A DNA stretch of 64,000 bases from Hedera helix (lineage: Eukaryota > Streptophyta > Magnoliopsida > Apiales > Araliaceae): positions 6,814,432-6,878,431 of the forward strand of contig OX359284.1 in NCBI GenBank assembly GCA_947179155.2, read 5' to 3'. The position numbers and the translations under genes are program-made. Positions 12,138 through 23,983 of the stretch are shown here, one piece after another. The first letter of the stretch is position 1. Every line of letters starts with the position of its first letter. The notes beneath the pieces were generated by a model. That model did no database searches, was not told the origin of the DNA, and saw nothing but the letters and a program-made list of their open reading frames with translations.

Positions 12138-12690
12138 GAGGGCTTTCATTGCGGGAATAACGATAAATGCATCATTAAGATTCTTAAGCCCGTTAAGAAG
12201 AAGAAAGTCAATTCTTTTTCATTGTTTGCTTTATAAAATGTTACTTTTGCTTACGAGAATATCAAGTCTCTCACTAATTTAGAGGTCTACCGCAACAGAA
12301 TTGTTAAAGCTCATATATCTATGGCATTTTTTTGTTGATAAGGGGTTTATTTGCAAATCACCCTTTTTTGAAATAAGATAGTCTAATGCTTAGTAGTCAA
12401 ATAGTTCTTATAGCTACTTCAACTTCCAATAGTGCCTTTGCGACGAAAAAAAGTAGTTGCTGTGACATACTTCATCATTCCTATATTTCAGATCAAGAGG
12501 GAGATAAAAATACTACAAAATCTCTGTGGTGGGCCAAGTATTGTGAAATTGCTCGATATTGTTAAAGATCAGCAATCAAAGACTCCAAGTCTAATATTCG
12601 AATATGTGAATAATACCGATTTTAAAGTGCTATATCCCATACATTCTGACTTTTGACATTCGGTATTATAAAATCCAGTATAACTAGAAA
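12138..12690 (+). pseudogene. Casein kinase 2 alpha-subunit gene fragment (two exons and the intron between)
   Basis: CK2 alpha is a Ser/Thr kinase catalytic subunit. The first exon piece (12138-12206) encodes DKCIIKILKPVKKKK, the strand with the ATP-anchoring lysines. An intron with a GT start at 12207 and a TTTCAG end at 12491 follows. The second exon (12492 to about 12690) encodes IKREIKILQNLCGG, IVKLLDIVKD and SLIFEYVNNTDFKVLYP, nearly identical to plant CK2 alpha. A frameshift after LYP leads to TGA at 12653; the remnant LTFDIRYY follows in another frame. The glycine-rich loop, catalytic loop and activation segment are absent. The retained intron shows this is a DNA-level copy or relic, not a processed retrocopy. 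Confidence 0.85.
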
Positions 12691-12979
12691 ATTCACAGTT
12701 ATATAAGAAACTTCAAATAAATAAGAAAAGTTGAGGCTGCCCGAAAGTGAGTAACTATTACCATTTTTTAAATGAGCATAATGGTATTCTTACCACAACA
12801 CAAAAAAGCCAACACATAAATTACTTGTATAGGTACTACAGGCAAGAGGTCAAAAATGGCTACAGGTACCAACAACTCAGAATGATACATGAATAAAAAA
12901 CACAGAGAAATTCCGCCAAAAATTCCATTTCAAAATGATTAATAACAAGAAAATAGCTAAAAATTGTAATGACAACAAC

Positions 12980-13062
12980 CTGGGATCAAAATCAACATCC
13001 TGTTCACTTAGAGGACCAATGGAGGTGCCTTCAAAAAATCTAGCTTCCATCAAAAGTGAAAC
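12980..13062 (-). pseudogene. Exon-like fragment of an unidentified gene, split by the 20-kb retroelement
   Basis: On the minus strand an open, protein-like stretch reads VSLLMEARFFEGTSIGPLSE then QDVDFDP, ending at a plausible donor (CCCAG|GTTGTTG, donor at 12979). Its upstream part lies beyond the retroelement at 33140-33166 (DDVAQQKK); removing the element and one GAAAC copy restores a continuous frame. I do not recognise the family. A non-genic open frame is possible, but amino-acid composition and splice borders favour a real exon. Confidence 0.35.
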
Positions 13063-13495
13063 TGTAATGACCACGAATTTTATTTGTCATTTTAATTATA
13101 ACTATTAAATAATTAATAATGAATTAAAATTTTTGTACTAATTATTGTGCATTAAATAATTTAAGGAATATATTTGTGTATGTGTATATTTATGTAGTGA
13201 TGAAGCAATGTGGTAGAATTAATTAAAGTAAGTCTAATTGGATTATATTATTAGTCCAAATGATGTATTAAACTGGGTCCAATAAATTAACCTAGTAGTC
13301 CATGTAATTAAATAAACCTTGATTCATGTAATAATTAAACTAGCCAAATGCTTTTTTTCATTGAATGTAGCATAAGTTATTTAATGTTAGCCCAATAGAA
13401 CAATTAAATTGAGCCCAACCAAATTAAATGGATGAGCCCAACATATTTAATTCCTAAGTTCAAAGTGGAGCCCATTAGGAAGTCAAAATATTGGT

Positions 13496-13498
<3 letters not shown>

Positions 13499-13538
<40 letters not shown>
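13499..13538. repeat. (TA)n microsatellite in the 5' LTR
   Basis: About 20 uninterrupted TA units. The solo LTR has the same at 21196-21236; the 3' LTR has TA followed by TG units at 30226-30286. Confidence 0.95.
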
Positions 13539-13540
<2 letters not shown>

Positions 13541-13790
13541 TGTATATATGCATCTATAAATAATAAAAATTAAAGCAAAAATGGCCAATAAATTGACCAT
13601 TTGGCCGGTAATAAGGGGGGTGGCTTGTTGTTTCAATTGCTTCTAACACACACCAAGCCATAGTTGCTCAACCACCCATGTCAATCATCTTGTCAGTCAC
13701 CTTGTCATTCATTCCAATAGTAATCACATTGAGCTCTAAATTGACCAATGCCAGTGGATTAAGAGGGTTAATGAAGGATTAGCAAAATGC

Positions 13791-13800
13791 TATAAATAGA
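13791..13800 (+). promoter_or_regulatory. Probable LTR TATA box (5' LTR)
   Basis: TATAAATAGA, about 0.73 kb into the LTR. The same box occurs at the equivalent place in the 3' LTR (30541) and in slightly changed form in the plus-strand solo LTR (21483), so it is conserved in the family and likely marks the U3/R promoter. Confidence 0.6.
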
Positions 13801-14769
13801 GTGCTCCACTAATACTTTATGTTGGTTGGTCATTTGCTAGAGTATTCAAGAAAGAAAAGAAAGAGCATTCTATAAAAAAGTAAGAGAACTCTTAATTATG
13901 AGTTGATATTTCACCAAGAAAGATTGCTAGATAATAGTCAAGGTGGAGTCCCTAGTGAAGTTCCTAGCCAAGAGAAGAAGAGCATCCAAGAACATCAGGC
14001 TCAAAAGTGCTCTATCTCTTCCTAAGTTCATTTTTATAGTCTATATATGTTTTAAACGGTTAAAATATATTTTTAACCGATCAAAAATTATTTTGATGAT
14101 GTAGAAGTCTAAAACTATGATATATTGGAAGATTCATGATTTTCTATGTTTAATATTTGTTTTGGTATGTGTATATACAAATAAATGAAAGAAAAATCTA
14201 TATTGTGATTTACCGGTAAAACCCTAAATGTCTATGTATTATTTATTATTGTAGTTTGAAATGTACAAGTTGGAAAATGAGTTTATATGGCTAGAAAGTT
14301 ACATATATGAGTTATAAAGAAAATCCAAATTGAATTTTTCAAAAATATGAAAAAATGAAGAAGTTATGGCTTTTACCACAAAACATGTTAATTTTGAAAT
14401 CCTAGGTGGTTCGATCTTAAATTTCATGTCAAAACGTTTTCAAAAATATGATCGAACCATGAAATGTTGCAAAACAAAAAGTCAGGGAGATGTCAACACT
14501 GATTTTGTATCATTTGGATATGTAAATTTCATTTTATCCAAGTTTAAATCAAAAGTGTCAAAATTGAAAAATCTGAAAAAAGTTGAATTTTGCTACTACA
14601 GTATGGCGTCGGGGCGCAGTGTGTAGTTCAACACACTGCGCCGGGCCTTTTCTAGGAATTTGAATTAATTCCGAACCGGGTCGGTTCGGGTCGGTTTGGC
14701 TGGGTCGGGCCGGGTCAAAAAGTGAAAAATATTTTAAAAATTATATTATTATTTTTGGAATCAATAAAT

Positions 14770-15140
14770 ATAATTTAAATGTTATTAAAAGTTAATTTAA
14801 TATGTAAAAGAAGATAAATATTATTAAAGGATTAATAATATAATTAAATTCATAAAATGTTATTAAATGAATAAAATATTATTAAAGGATTAATAATATT
14901 AAATAAATGAATAAAATATTATATTATTAAATAATTAATAATATTAATAAATAAATAAATATTATTAAATGATTAATAATATTATAAAATAAATTAATTA
15001 TTATTAAATGATTAATAATATTAAGGAATAAATAAAATATTATTAAATACTTAATAATATTATGTATTAAAATATTATTAAATAATTAATAATATTAGAA
15101 GGATAATAATGTATTATTAAATTATTAATAATATTAAATA
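14770..15140. repeat. Palindromic AT-rich tandem repeats in the 5' LTR
   Basis: Degenerate units of about 30-45 bp built on AATATTATTAAATGATTAAT followed by AATATT, each an inverted repeat (AATATTATTAA against TTAATAATATT). The counterpart in the 3' LTR is 31528-31898, in the plus solo LTR about 22510-22745, and a much longer version is in the minus solo LTR. Confidence 0.8.
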
Positions 15141-16383
15141 GGAGTCTGAACTATATTAATAATTAATATAGGTTTTATGTGATTAAAATATTATATAAAA
15201 AAAATGATAATATCTCTTAAGGGTTTACTATACCTAAATTATTTAATTATGTGATTAAGTGTAGGAGTATTAAGATATGCAAAATTTATTATATTAACCG
15301 ATATATGATACTAATTGAAAGATCAACTTGATAAATTGTTAGGTCTATTCAAATGATAGTAAATTGAATTGGTTAGCCGTAGACAACAAACAAGGTAAGT
15401 TCTCTGACCCTTATCTTGTATTTATTTTTGTAAGTTCTTTAAACCTATTCAAATTGTGATTGAGCAAGTTCCTAGACTAGCATTTATTTTGTCAGAGATT
15501 TAAGTGGTTGAATTATTTAAAGTTATTCCACATCTGTATTGCTATTGTATTCGCATATAGTGCATTTGTAAGATTTATAGTTTATTAAATCAAGAAATGT
15601 TTAAGAATGTCTAAGCTAATTGTTTCCGCTAGACACTGCATGTATAAATTCATCAACTTGAATATTTTAAGAGCTTATCCAAACCATTGGTTGGTGCGAA
15701 TTCTTATAGTAAGACTGAGAACGAATAACCCAATATAAGGGGATTATTCTGTTACGAAACCGACTTTTGCGTAAGATGTCCGAATGTTATGCATATACAT
15801 AGGGTACAAGAGGCTGATCCCCTCGAGTATCAAACTACTAAGGTGACAGATCTATATCTGTCGTACCTTTAGTAGCAGGTCATGGTCCTTAAAGACCACT
15901 CAACAGTAAATATTCAATTCTTTCTTTTACATTTGAAATTGATTCTTGTTGTTTCACAATTGCTATCTATTGTTGAAACCTTTGATGTTATTTCCCATTC
16001 AATCATGATATATCTTGTAGTATCTGTTCTTAAACTTGCTGAGCAAGCTAGTTACTCACCCTTGCTATATCATGACTTATTTTCAGCTAAGTCCGAATGC
16101 TCCAAAAAGGACAAAGGCAAGGGAAAAACCAAAGATTAGATTAGTTCAATGCATGATAATTAATTGCTTTCTATGTAATTACTTTTGTAAATCTTTTGTA
16201 ATCCCTTAAGATAGATTTGATGAAGATTAAGGTTAGACCTTGGGATTGTATTACCTTTTTGTAATGAACTGTATGTATTTTTCGCTAGATTAATGAAGAC
16301 TATGTATTTAATTGTTATTATGATTTGAGATAGTGAGAACCAAACCCGAGGTTATGAAATCCGAATTTGGGGTCGTCACAGGT

Positions 16384-16395
16384 TGGTATTAGAGC
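16384..16395 (+). other. Primer binding site (initiator Met tRNA type)
   Basis: TGGTATTAGAGC, three bases after the 5' LTR, one mismatch from TGGTATCAGAGC, the complement of the initiator Met-tRNA 3' end used by most plant LTR elements. Confidence 0.85.
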
Positions 16396-16621
16396 TGTAG
16401 GTTAGACGTTAGGATTTGCGAAACCTAGGTTATAACCTTAGTACTAAACTCATATCGAGTGCGTAAGGAGATGAATCGGAGAAATTTATCAGGTTGTGTA
16501 TTTTTGGAGGTGGATTTAGGAAATCTATCGAGCTGAGTTGTCCATGATAAAATATTATTTTATTTTATCAATGAATATATTCTATTACTGTACTGACATG
16601 TGTTGTTTATATGATTGTAGG

Positions 16622-17491
16622 ATGCGTGAGATTGGATAGACTAGTCATACCGTTGAGGAGGATTTCATTGATATCTACATGGATACTGCATAGCCGCTGG
16701 TGGCTATACCGATAGAGGATCCCGAGTCTAATCCAGATGAGGGAGATAGTAAGGAGTCAGTCAGGGGTGGAATGATGGGGTCATACAGTGAGAATGAAGC
16801 CGAGTCTGAGGAGTCAGATGAGGAGGAGGAGTCAGCTGAGTATGCTGATGACATGGACACTACTGCCAGTGACATCATCGAAGCACTGACTACGAGGAAT
16901 GATGAGCTTGATGAAAGAATTCAGCACTTAGAAGAGGAAAATCTGACTCACCAGCATATGGAGAATCAGTATAAGGATGTTGCTTATCAGTTATCTAGCG
17001 AGAACATGAAGCTTAAGGAGAAGATAGCAGCGTTGGAGGAGCAGGTGCAGAGGTACGATGACTCTGTAGAGCACATTGGGTTGTTAGCCCATCAGATGGT
17101 TGATCAGGATGTTGAGCTTCAGGCTAAATTAGCAGCGTCCGAGGCTAGATTATCAGAGGCTGAGCTGAAAGTTCAGCAAGTACAGGAAGAGAAAGATGCC
17201 ATCAGGGTTCATTGGCAGCAGGCGATAGAGGATAGGATCGTGATAGAGATCCAGAGAGATGTGCCACATGTGCAGATGATAGAGCTGGAGGAAGAGGTGT
17301 GTGAGAAGAGAGTGAAGATCGATAGACTCAGTTATGTCTGTCGTTCTTCCTTTGGCAGATTTCAGAGCAGGGTGCACTATTACCCAGCTGAGGAGGGTCA
17401 GTCCAGGCACACTATTAGCAGGAGCTTGGTAAGGGCTATAGGGGATGAGGAGTACGATGATGCGATTCATCGAGGGATGTGCAGTCAGTAA
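16622..17491 (+). CDS. Extra acidic coiled-coil ORF between PBS and gag
   Basis: The frame from ATG 16622 to the stop at 17489-17491 has about 289 codons with two amber codons near its start (16637 and 16691); from 16694 on it is uninterrupted, unlike gag-pol beside it. After a Pro/Glu start (VAIPIEDPESNPDEG) comes an acidic Ser/Glu/Asp tract, then from about residue 88 to 196 long heptad-like stretches (DELDERIQHLEEEN, SENMKLKEKIAALEEQVQ, AKLAASEARLSEAELKVQQV) typical of a coiled coil. The C-terminus is basic and Arg/Ser-rich. A TTGTAG just before the ATG could be a splice acceptor. No retroviral or host domain is recognised. It does not resemble gag, which starts 354 bp downstream in the same orientation. 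It may be an accessory structural or interaction protein of the element, or a captured host fragment; function unknown. Confidence 0.65.
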
Positions 17492-17844
17492 TAGTAGTTT
17501 CTCTATTTATGTTGTATGTACATAGATGTAGTAGAAACCCAACTTTTATTTTGACAGAGGGTTAGTATGTTGAAAATCCCAACTCTAGTAAGATTATGGG
17601 ATATGTTTATGATTAGATCTCACCTTTTGTAAACCTTTCAGAGATATGGGCATTTATAGCAGTATGCTTATGATGTAAGGTGCTATGCACTATTGTTTTA
17701 GCATATGAATATAAATGCAGTTATGTTTATGTTTATATGCATTGAGATAATTACGTATACTTTAGTTAAAATTTCTTAAGCCATAAAACAAAAATGAAAA
17801 GATGAAACAAATATAATAACTTAAATTTTTGTTTATAACAGAAA

Positions 17845-18942
17845 ATGTCGCCACGTAGACAACCACCAAGAAACCAAGGAGTAAAGGAATCAGTTAACAA
17901 CGACGAGGGGGAACGCAATGTAGACCCAATACAAAACTTCGTTGACATGCTAGCAGAAGCAATGCAGAACCGACACCCAGTAGTAGCAAATCTGCCACCA
18001 CCGCAGAATCAGTTGGAAAACTTTAAAGCCTTCAAAGTAGTTGGATCGCCAGAATTTAGGGGAACAACTGACTCAATAGAAGCCTAGTCCTGGATAAAGG
18101 AAATAGAAAAGGCGTTTGTTATTTCGAGAGTGACAGAGGAGCAAAAGACTATTTTTGCTACTCACATGATAAAGAGAGAAACCAATTTCTGGTGGGAAGC
18201 TAATTAGAATAGGGCTGGTGAAGGGGTGGTGTCATGGGCAAGATTTAAGAAAATATTTGATGATAATTACTTTCCAAAGAGTATAAAGAGTATAATGGAG
18301 GTTAGATTTCTGGAATTTAAGCAACAGAACATGTCGGTACTTGAATATGCGGCAAAATTTAATGAGTTGGTTAGGTTCGCTCCGCATCAGGTAGACACAG
18401 AGGAATGCAAGGCCAGAAGATTTGAGAATGGTTTGAAACCTTGGATATTCAACAAAGTAGCAGTGCTACAGATTGATTCGTTCTCAACTTTACTGGAGAA
18501 ATCAATCATAGCTGAGGGAGGAAATGAGAAGTTATCTAAGTATAATCAAGAAAGGAACAAGAAGAGGAGTGAGGGTGGAAGTAAGAATAATAACAGTGGA
18601 GGCAATAGTAACAATAAGCGCAAGTGAAACAACAATAGTTCAGGGACACCCCAGGGAAGCGATCAGAAGAGAGGAAACAAATGCAATAAGTATAGGAAGA
18701 ATCACTCGAGGGGGTGTATGAAGGGAAAGAACGTCTGCTACAATTATGGGCAAGAATGACACATCGCTCCTAATTGTCCCAAACCTAAGAAGGGGGGTTG
18801 TTTCTCGTGTGGAGCTGCAGACCATCAGTTCAAAGATTGTCCGAAGAGGAAGAGCGACGGAGGGAATGGATACAAGGAAAACAACAGTAAGCTTACCATT
18901 GAAAGGTCGGTGCTGCAAAACAAGCCAATAGCATGAACTTTC
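17845..18942 (+). pseudogene. Degenerate gag of the Tekay-type element
   Basis: Gag is the nucleic-acid-binding shell protein. From ATG 17845 (MSPRRQPPRNQG) it shows the retrotransposon gag domain: FKVVGSPEFRG, SWIKEIEKAF, FWWEAN, WARFKKIFDDNYFP and MSVLEYAAKFNELVRFAP, then a basic Asn/Lys/Gly-rich linker. Two zinc knuckles follow at about 18736-18840. The first is damaged (CYNYG for CxxC, plus TGA at 18757); the second, CFSCGAADHQFKDC, keeps CX2CX4HX4C. In-frame stops: TAG 18085, TAG 18205, TGA 18625, TGA 18757, TGA 18934. The frame stays constant through gag into protease, so decay here is by point mutation. Confidence 0.92.
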
Positions 18943-18945
18943 AAC

Positions 18946-20753
18946 ATGACAGTGCAAGACGCCGTGGAATCTAAAGACGTGGTGTCAGGTATTATTCTGA
19001 TCAATAATATAAATGCTTATATATTGTTTAATTCCGGTGCTACCTGTTCATTTGTGTTTGATGAATTCGCTAGACGGTTAGAATTGCCTAAAGAAAAGTT
19101 AGAAAACCCTATGAATATAGAAGTTACAAATAAAGAAGTTATTCATGTAGAGTATACATATAGAAACTGTTGTGTAGAAATCAGGGGTCAGAAGTTTAGT
19201 GTGAATTTAATTCTAATACGTTTGGGGGGGTTTGACGTTATACTTGGAATGGATTGGTTGTTTAACCACGGAGCGGTAATTGATTATCAGAAGAAGTGTA
19301 TATACCTTAAGACACCAGACAAGTCTAAGGTCGTATTTTATGGCAGCAAGTCGTCAAGACAATCTTCTTGTCTGATGATGATGCAGACCAAGAAACTGTT
19401 AAACAAGGGATGTGTAGGATATCTGACAAATGTGGTGGATACACAAATGATGAATCCTAAGATGGAACAAATACTAGTAGTTAAGGAGTTCATGGATGTC
19501 TTTTCAGATGAACTGCCAGGTCTTTCGCTAGATAGAGAGATATAAGTGATCGATTTAGTACTAGGGACAACACCAATATCGAAGGCACCATATAAGATGA
19601 CTCCAATAGAAATGAAGGAGTTAATGGTTTAGTTGCAAGAATTGTTGGATAGGAAGTACATTCAGCCTAGTGTTTCTCCATGGGGAGCACCTGTGCTATT
19701 TGTAAAGAAGAAGGATGAATCGATGAGACTTTGTATGGACTATAAAGAGTTAAACAAAGTAATGATTAAGAATAAGTACCCGTTACCAAGAATTGACGAT
19801 CTGTTTGATCAACTAAAAAGGGCGAAGTACTTTTCAAAGATTAACTTAAGGCTGGATATCATCAGTTAAAAGTAAGGAAGGAGGACGTACCTAAGACGAC
19901 ATTCAGAACTCATTATGGCCATTATGAGTTTCTGGTTATGTCGTTTGGACTAACGAATGCGCTAACCGCATTTATGGACATGAAGAACAGAGTATTCAAG
20001 CAGTACTTGAAAAAATTTATAGTTGTGTTCATTGACGATATTTTGGTTTACTCCAAAACGAAAGAGGAGCATGAAAAACATCTAAGCTTGGTGTTGGAGA
20101 TATTAAGGAAAGAGCAGTAGTATGCCAAATTCTCAAAGTGTGAATTCTGGTTGGAGAGAGTTCAATTTCTAGGTCACGTTATTGACAATGAGGGAGTTTT
20201 AGTGGATCCTGCAAAGGTGAAAGCGGTGATAAATTGGGAACAACCAAGGACGCCGACAGAGATTAGGAGTTTCTTAGGGTTAGCGGGTTATTATCGGAGA
20301 TTTATCAAAGATTTTTCAACGTCGTTGACAAATATGGTATGGAAGACGGTAAAATATGTATGGACGGAAAAGTGCGAGAAGAGTTTTCAAAAGTTAAAGA
20401 AAAGACTTAGTAAAGCACCTGTGTTGACTTTACTAGACAATACGAGAGGTTTTACGGTCTATAATGATGCATCGCACAAGGAACTAGGCTGTGTGCTTAT
20501 GCAGAACGTCAAGGTCATTGCGTATGCGTTAAGGCAATTAAAGGATTATGAGAAGGGATATCCTACCCACGACTTGAAATTGACAGATGTAGTGTTTGCC
20601 CTTAAGATATGGAGGCATTATTTATATCGAAAAAAGTGTGAGATATTCACAGATCATAAAAGTCTGAAGTATATCTTTACACAAAATGAGTTGAACATGA
20701 GGCAGATGAGATGGTTGAAATTGATCAAGTCCTACGATTATGAAATTCTATAC
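18946..20753 (+). pseudogene. Degenerate pol: protease, reverse transcriptase, RNase H
   Basis: Protease at about 19000-19330 has the catalytic motif changed from DSGA to NSGA (19030-19041), which should abolish activity. RT covers about 19633-20300: YIQPSVSPWGAPVLFVKKKD, RLCMDYKELN, YPLPRIDDLFDQL, FLVMSFGLTNA, and the active site FIDDILVYSK, whose Asp pair is kept. RNase H follows (NDASHKELGCVLMQ, FTDHKSLKYIF) with its first acidic residues. Stops at 19543 (TAA), 19630 (TAG) and 20118 (TAG), and a 1-base frameshift near 19855-19868 at the GYHQ motif. The frame is cut after ILY by the solo LTR at 20754 and resumes at 23984. Confidence 0.95.
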
Positions 20754-21192
20754 TGTAATGACCACGAATTCTATTATACATTGTAATTATACTTATTAAA
20801 TAAGTAGCAAGAAATTAAAATTTTTGTTCTAATTAATTGTGCATTAGATAATTGAATGAATATACTTGTGTATATGTATATTTATTTAAAGCAATGAAGC
20901 AAGATGTTATAAATTATTTAAAGCAAGTCTAATTGGATTATATTTTAAATCCAAATGAGGTGTTAAACTAGGTCAATTAAATTTACCTAGTAGTTCATAT
21001 AATTAATTAAACCTTAGTCCATGTAATTAATTAAACAAGCTCAATGCTTATTTTAATTAAAGGAAGTATATTTTATTTAATGTTAGCCCAATGGGATAAT
21101 TAAATTGAGCGCAAACCAATTAAATGGATGAGCCCAATATATTAAATCCTAGAGTCCAATATGGAGCCCAATAGGAAGTCAAAATTTGGTCA

Positions 21193-21240
<48 letters not shown>

Positions 21241-23978
21241 TATAGAAAAATAAAGGAAAAATGGCTTAAAAAGGCCATTTGGTCGGTTGCTATAGGGGCC
21301 CCACATGGGGTTGCTTGATTTGCTTGGTTGCTTCTTTTGTACACTAAATCAAAGTAGCTCACCAACCCTAGTCAATCACATTGTCCATCAACTAGTCAAT
21401 CAAAGCAATAATAATCATAATTAAGCTCTAAATTGACCAACACTAGTGAATTAGGAGAGTTGATAATGGATTAGTGAAGTGCTATAAATAACATGCTCCA
21501 CATACTTGTTGTGTTGGTTAGTTCATTTTTTAGCATTTCTAGAGAGAAAAAGTGAGAGCATTTGAGAGAGAAAAGTGAGTATACACTTGTGAGTTGAAGG
21601 AGAGTGCTAGAGAAGGAGCTTGATGAATGTTAAGTAGCTTCATAAACTACTTTGGAAGGAGAAGAAGAAGAGCATCCAAGACCCTAAGGTTCAAAAGTGA
21701 TCCAAACCCTTTTTATTTCATTTTTGTAGTCTAGATATGATTTGAACGGTTAAAATGTATTTTTAACCGATCAAAACTTATTTTGATGGTCTAGAAGTCT
21801 TAAACTATGTTATATATGTATATTCATGGTTTGATATGTTTAAATCATATTTTGGTATGTGTGATATGTATAAAAATGGTAGAAAAGTCCATATTGAACT
21901 TTACCGGTAAAACCCTAGTTGAGCATGTGATATTTAATGTTGTAGTTTGAAATGCACAAGTTGGAAAAATGATTTCTATGGCTATAAAGTTACCTCTATG
22001 AATTTTTAAGAAAACCCAACTTGAATCTTTCAAAAATATGAAAAAACAAACAAATTATAGCTTTTACTGCAAAACATGGTGTTTTGAAACCTTAGAGTTA
22101 TCAATCTTCCCTTGTAAGCAACTTTACGGCTATTTTCGTTTGGAATTTGGATTTATGATCTAAAGAAAAATTATAGAGGGTAAAATTCTAATGAGAATGG
22201 ACTTAAGAATCATCAAAAAATATTTTGAGATAAAGAAGTTATGGCAGTTTTAGTGAAGGAGGGTCGGACAGTCCAATTTTCTACCTTAACGGTGCGCCCC
22301 GCGCCATTTCAACAGATTTATGTGTCCGGGTCGGGTCGGGTCGGTCCGGGTCGGGTTTTATGTGAAAATTTAAGTTGAACTAAGTGTAAAATGAATGTGT
22401 TTGTATAATAAACCAATATATGAAGTTTATTAATAACTAATGGGTAGTTAAATGTTTAAAATAAAGACTAGGAATAACACGATTAAAAAGTTAACAATTG
22501 GTATTGTTTGGAGATTATTAAAAAAGTTATTAAATGATTAATAATATTAGATAATGAATAAAATATTATTAAATGAATAATAATATTAGATAATGAATAA
22601 AATATTATTAAATGATTAATAATATTAATAATGTAATAAAATATTATTAAATGGTTAGTAGTATTAAAATAAGAATAAAATATTATTAAATGATTAATAA
22701 TATTATAAGACTAATAAAATATTATTAGATTGTTAATAATATTATATAAGAGTTTGAACTATATTAAAGAATTAATGTAGGTCTTATGTGATTAAAATAT
22801 TATCAAGTGATGAAAATATTTTCTAATTGTTTATATAATTATTTGGTTAAGTGTTAGAGGGATAAGATGTATAGAGGTTATCATATGAGTGTATATATGA
22901 TACTAATTTAAAGATCAACTTGATTAATTGTTAAGGCTATTAAGAGAGAATTAAATTGAATTGGTTATCAGTAATCTACACACGAGGCAAGTTTTCTTTA
23001 TCCTTACTCAAATTTATATTGAGCAATTTCTTTAAACCTATTCAATTATTGTTGAGCAAGTCTCTACACTTGTACTTACTTGCCAGAACTTTAAGTGTTT
23101 TAATTCCTTAAAATTATTTCACATCATTAATGTTATTGTATTCGTACATAGTGTATTTACAAATGTATAGTTCATTAATTCTAGAACTGTTTAAGAAAGT
23201 CTAAGCTAATTGTTTTAGCTAGACAATGCATGTTAAATTCATCACATTGAATATTTTAAAAGCTTATCCAAACCATTGGTTGGTGCAGATTCTTATAGTA
23301 AGGCTGAGAATGAACAACCCTAAATAAGGGGGATTTTTATCAGTCGGGAAATCTAATTTGCACAAGATGTCTGAATGTTATGCATATACATAGGGTACAA
23401 GAGGCTGATCCCCTCGCGTATCATGTTTTTCGAGGTATCATATATATACGTCTGTTCTACCTTAATAGCAGTTCATGGTCCTTAAAGACCACTCAGCAGT
23501 AAAGAGTCAATCTTTTCTTTTATATTGAAAAATTGATTCTTGATTTATTTCATGATTGTTATCTATTATTGAAAACCCTGATGTTAATTTTCCTTTCATC
23601 ATGATATATCTTATGTTATTTGTTCTTAAACTTGCTGAACCATTTAATTGCTCATTCTTGCTATATCATGACTTATTTCAGCTAAGCCAGAATGTTCTAA
23701 ACAAGACAAAGGCAAGGGAAAAACCAAAGCTTAGATTAGCTTGATGCATGCTATATTAATTACTTATATGTACTTTCTTTTGTAAATCTTTTGTATTCCC
23801 TTAAGATATGTAATGTTTATGTTAAGTTTAATCGACCTTGGGAAGTGTAGCCTTTTATAAGGAACCTTTGTATTATTCAACGAAATTTAAATACAATTTA
23901 TGTATTTAATTGCTAATAAGTATTGTATAGTGGAGAACCAAACCTGAGGTTATGGAACTCGGATTTGGGGTCGTCACA
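20754..23978 (+). repeat. Nested solo LTR, same family, plus orientation (3,225 bp)
   Basis: Starts TGTAATGACCACG, ends GGGGTCGTCACA, and is flanked by TATAC at 20749-20753 and 23979-23983. It matches the outer LTRs along its length, with (TA)n at 21196-21236, TATAAATA at 21483, a GGGTCGG-rich patch near 22325-22360 and the AT-rich repeat zone at 22510-22745. There is no internal region, so a full element inserted and was reduced by LTR-LTR recombination. It splits the RNase H-integrase connection. Confidence 0.95.
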
Positions 23979-23983
23979 TATAC

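Larger units (their letters stand above)
13063..16380 (+). repeat. 5' LTR of the Tekay-type element (3,318 bp)
   Basis: Begins TGTAATGACCACG and ends GGGGTCGTCACA, matching 29791-33139. In order it has a (TA)n run (13499-13538), TATAAATAGA at 13791, a GGGTCGG-rich stretch (14675-14716), a palindromic AT-rich repeat zone (about 14770-15140) and a conserved 3' part with short open frames. It differs from the 3' LTR throughout except in 14719-15342. Confidence 0.95.

Noticed and set aside
15882..16139. 85-codon frame in the 5' LTR, with copies at 23556-23744 and 32697-32897
   Set aside because: Recurs because the LTR recurs; the copies differ by frame and show no protein-level constraint.
17153..17470. 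105-codon minus-strand frame
   Set aside because: Shadow of the pre-gag coiled-coil ORF.
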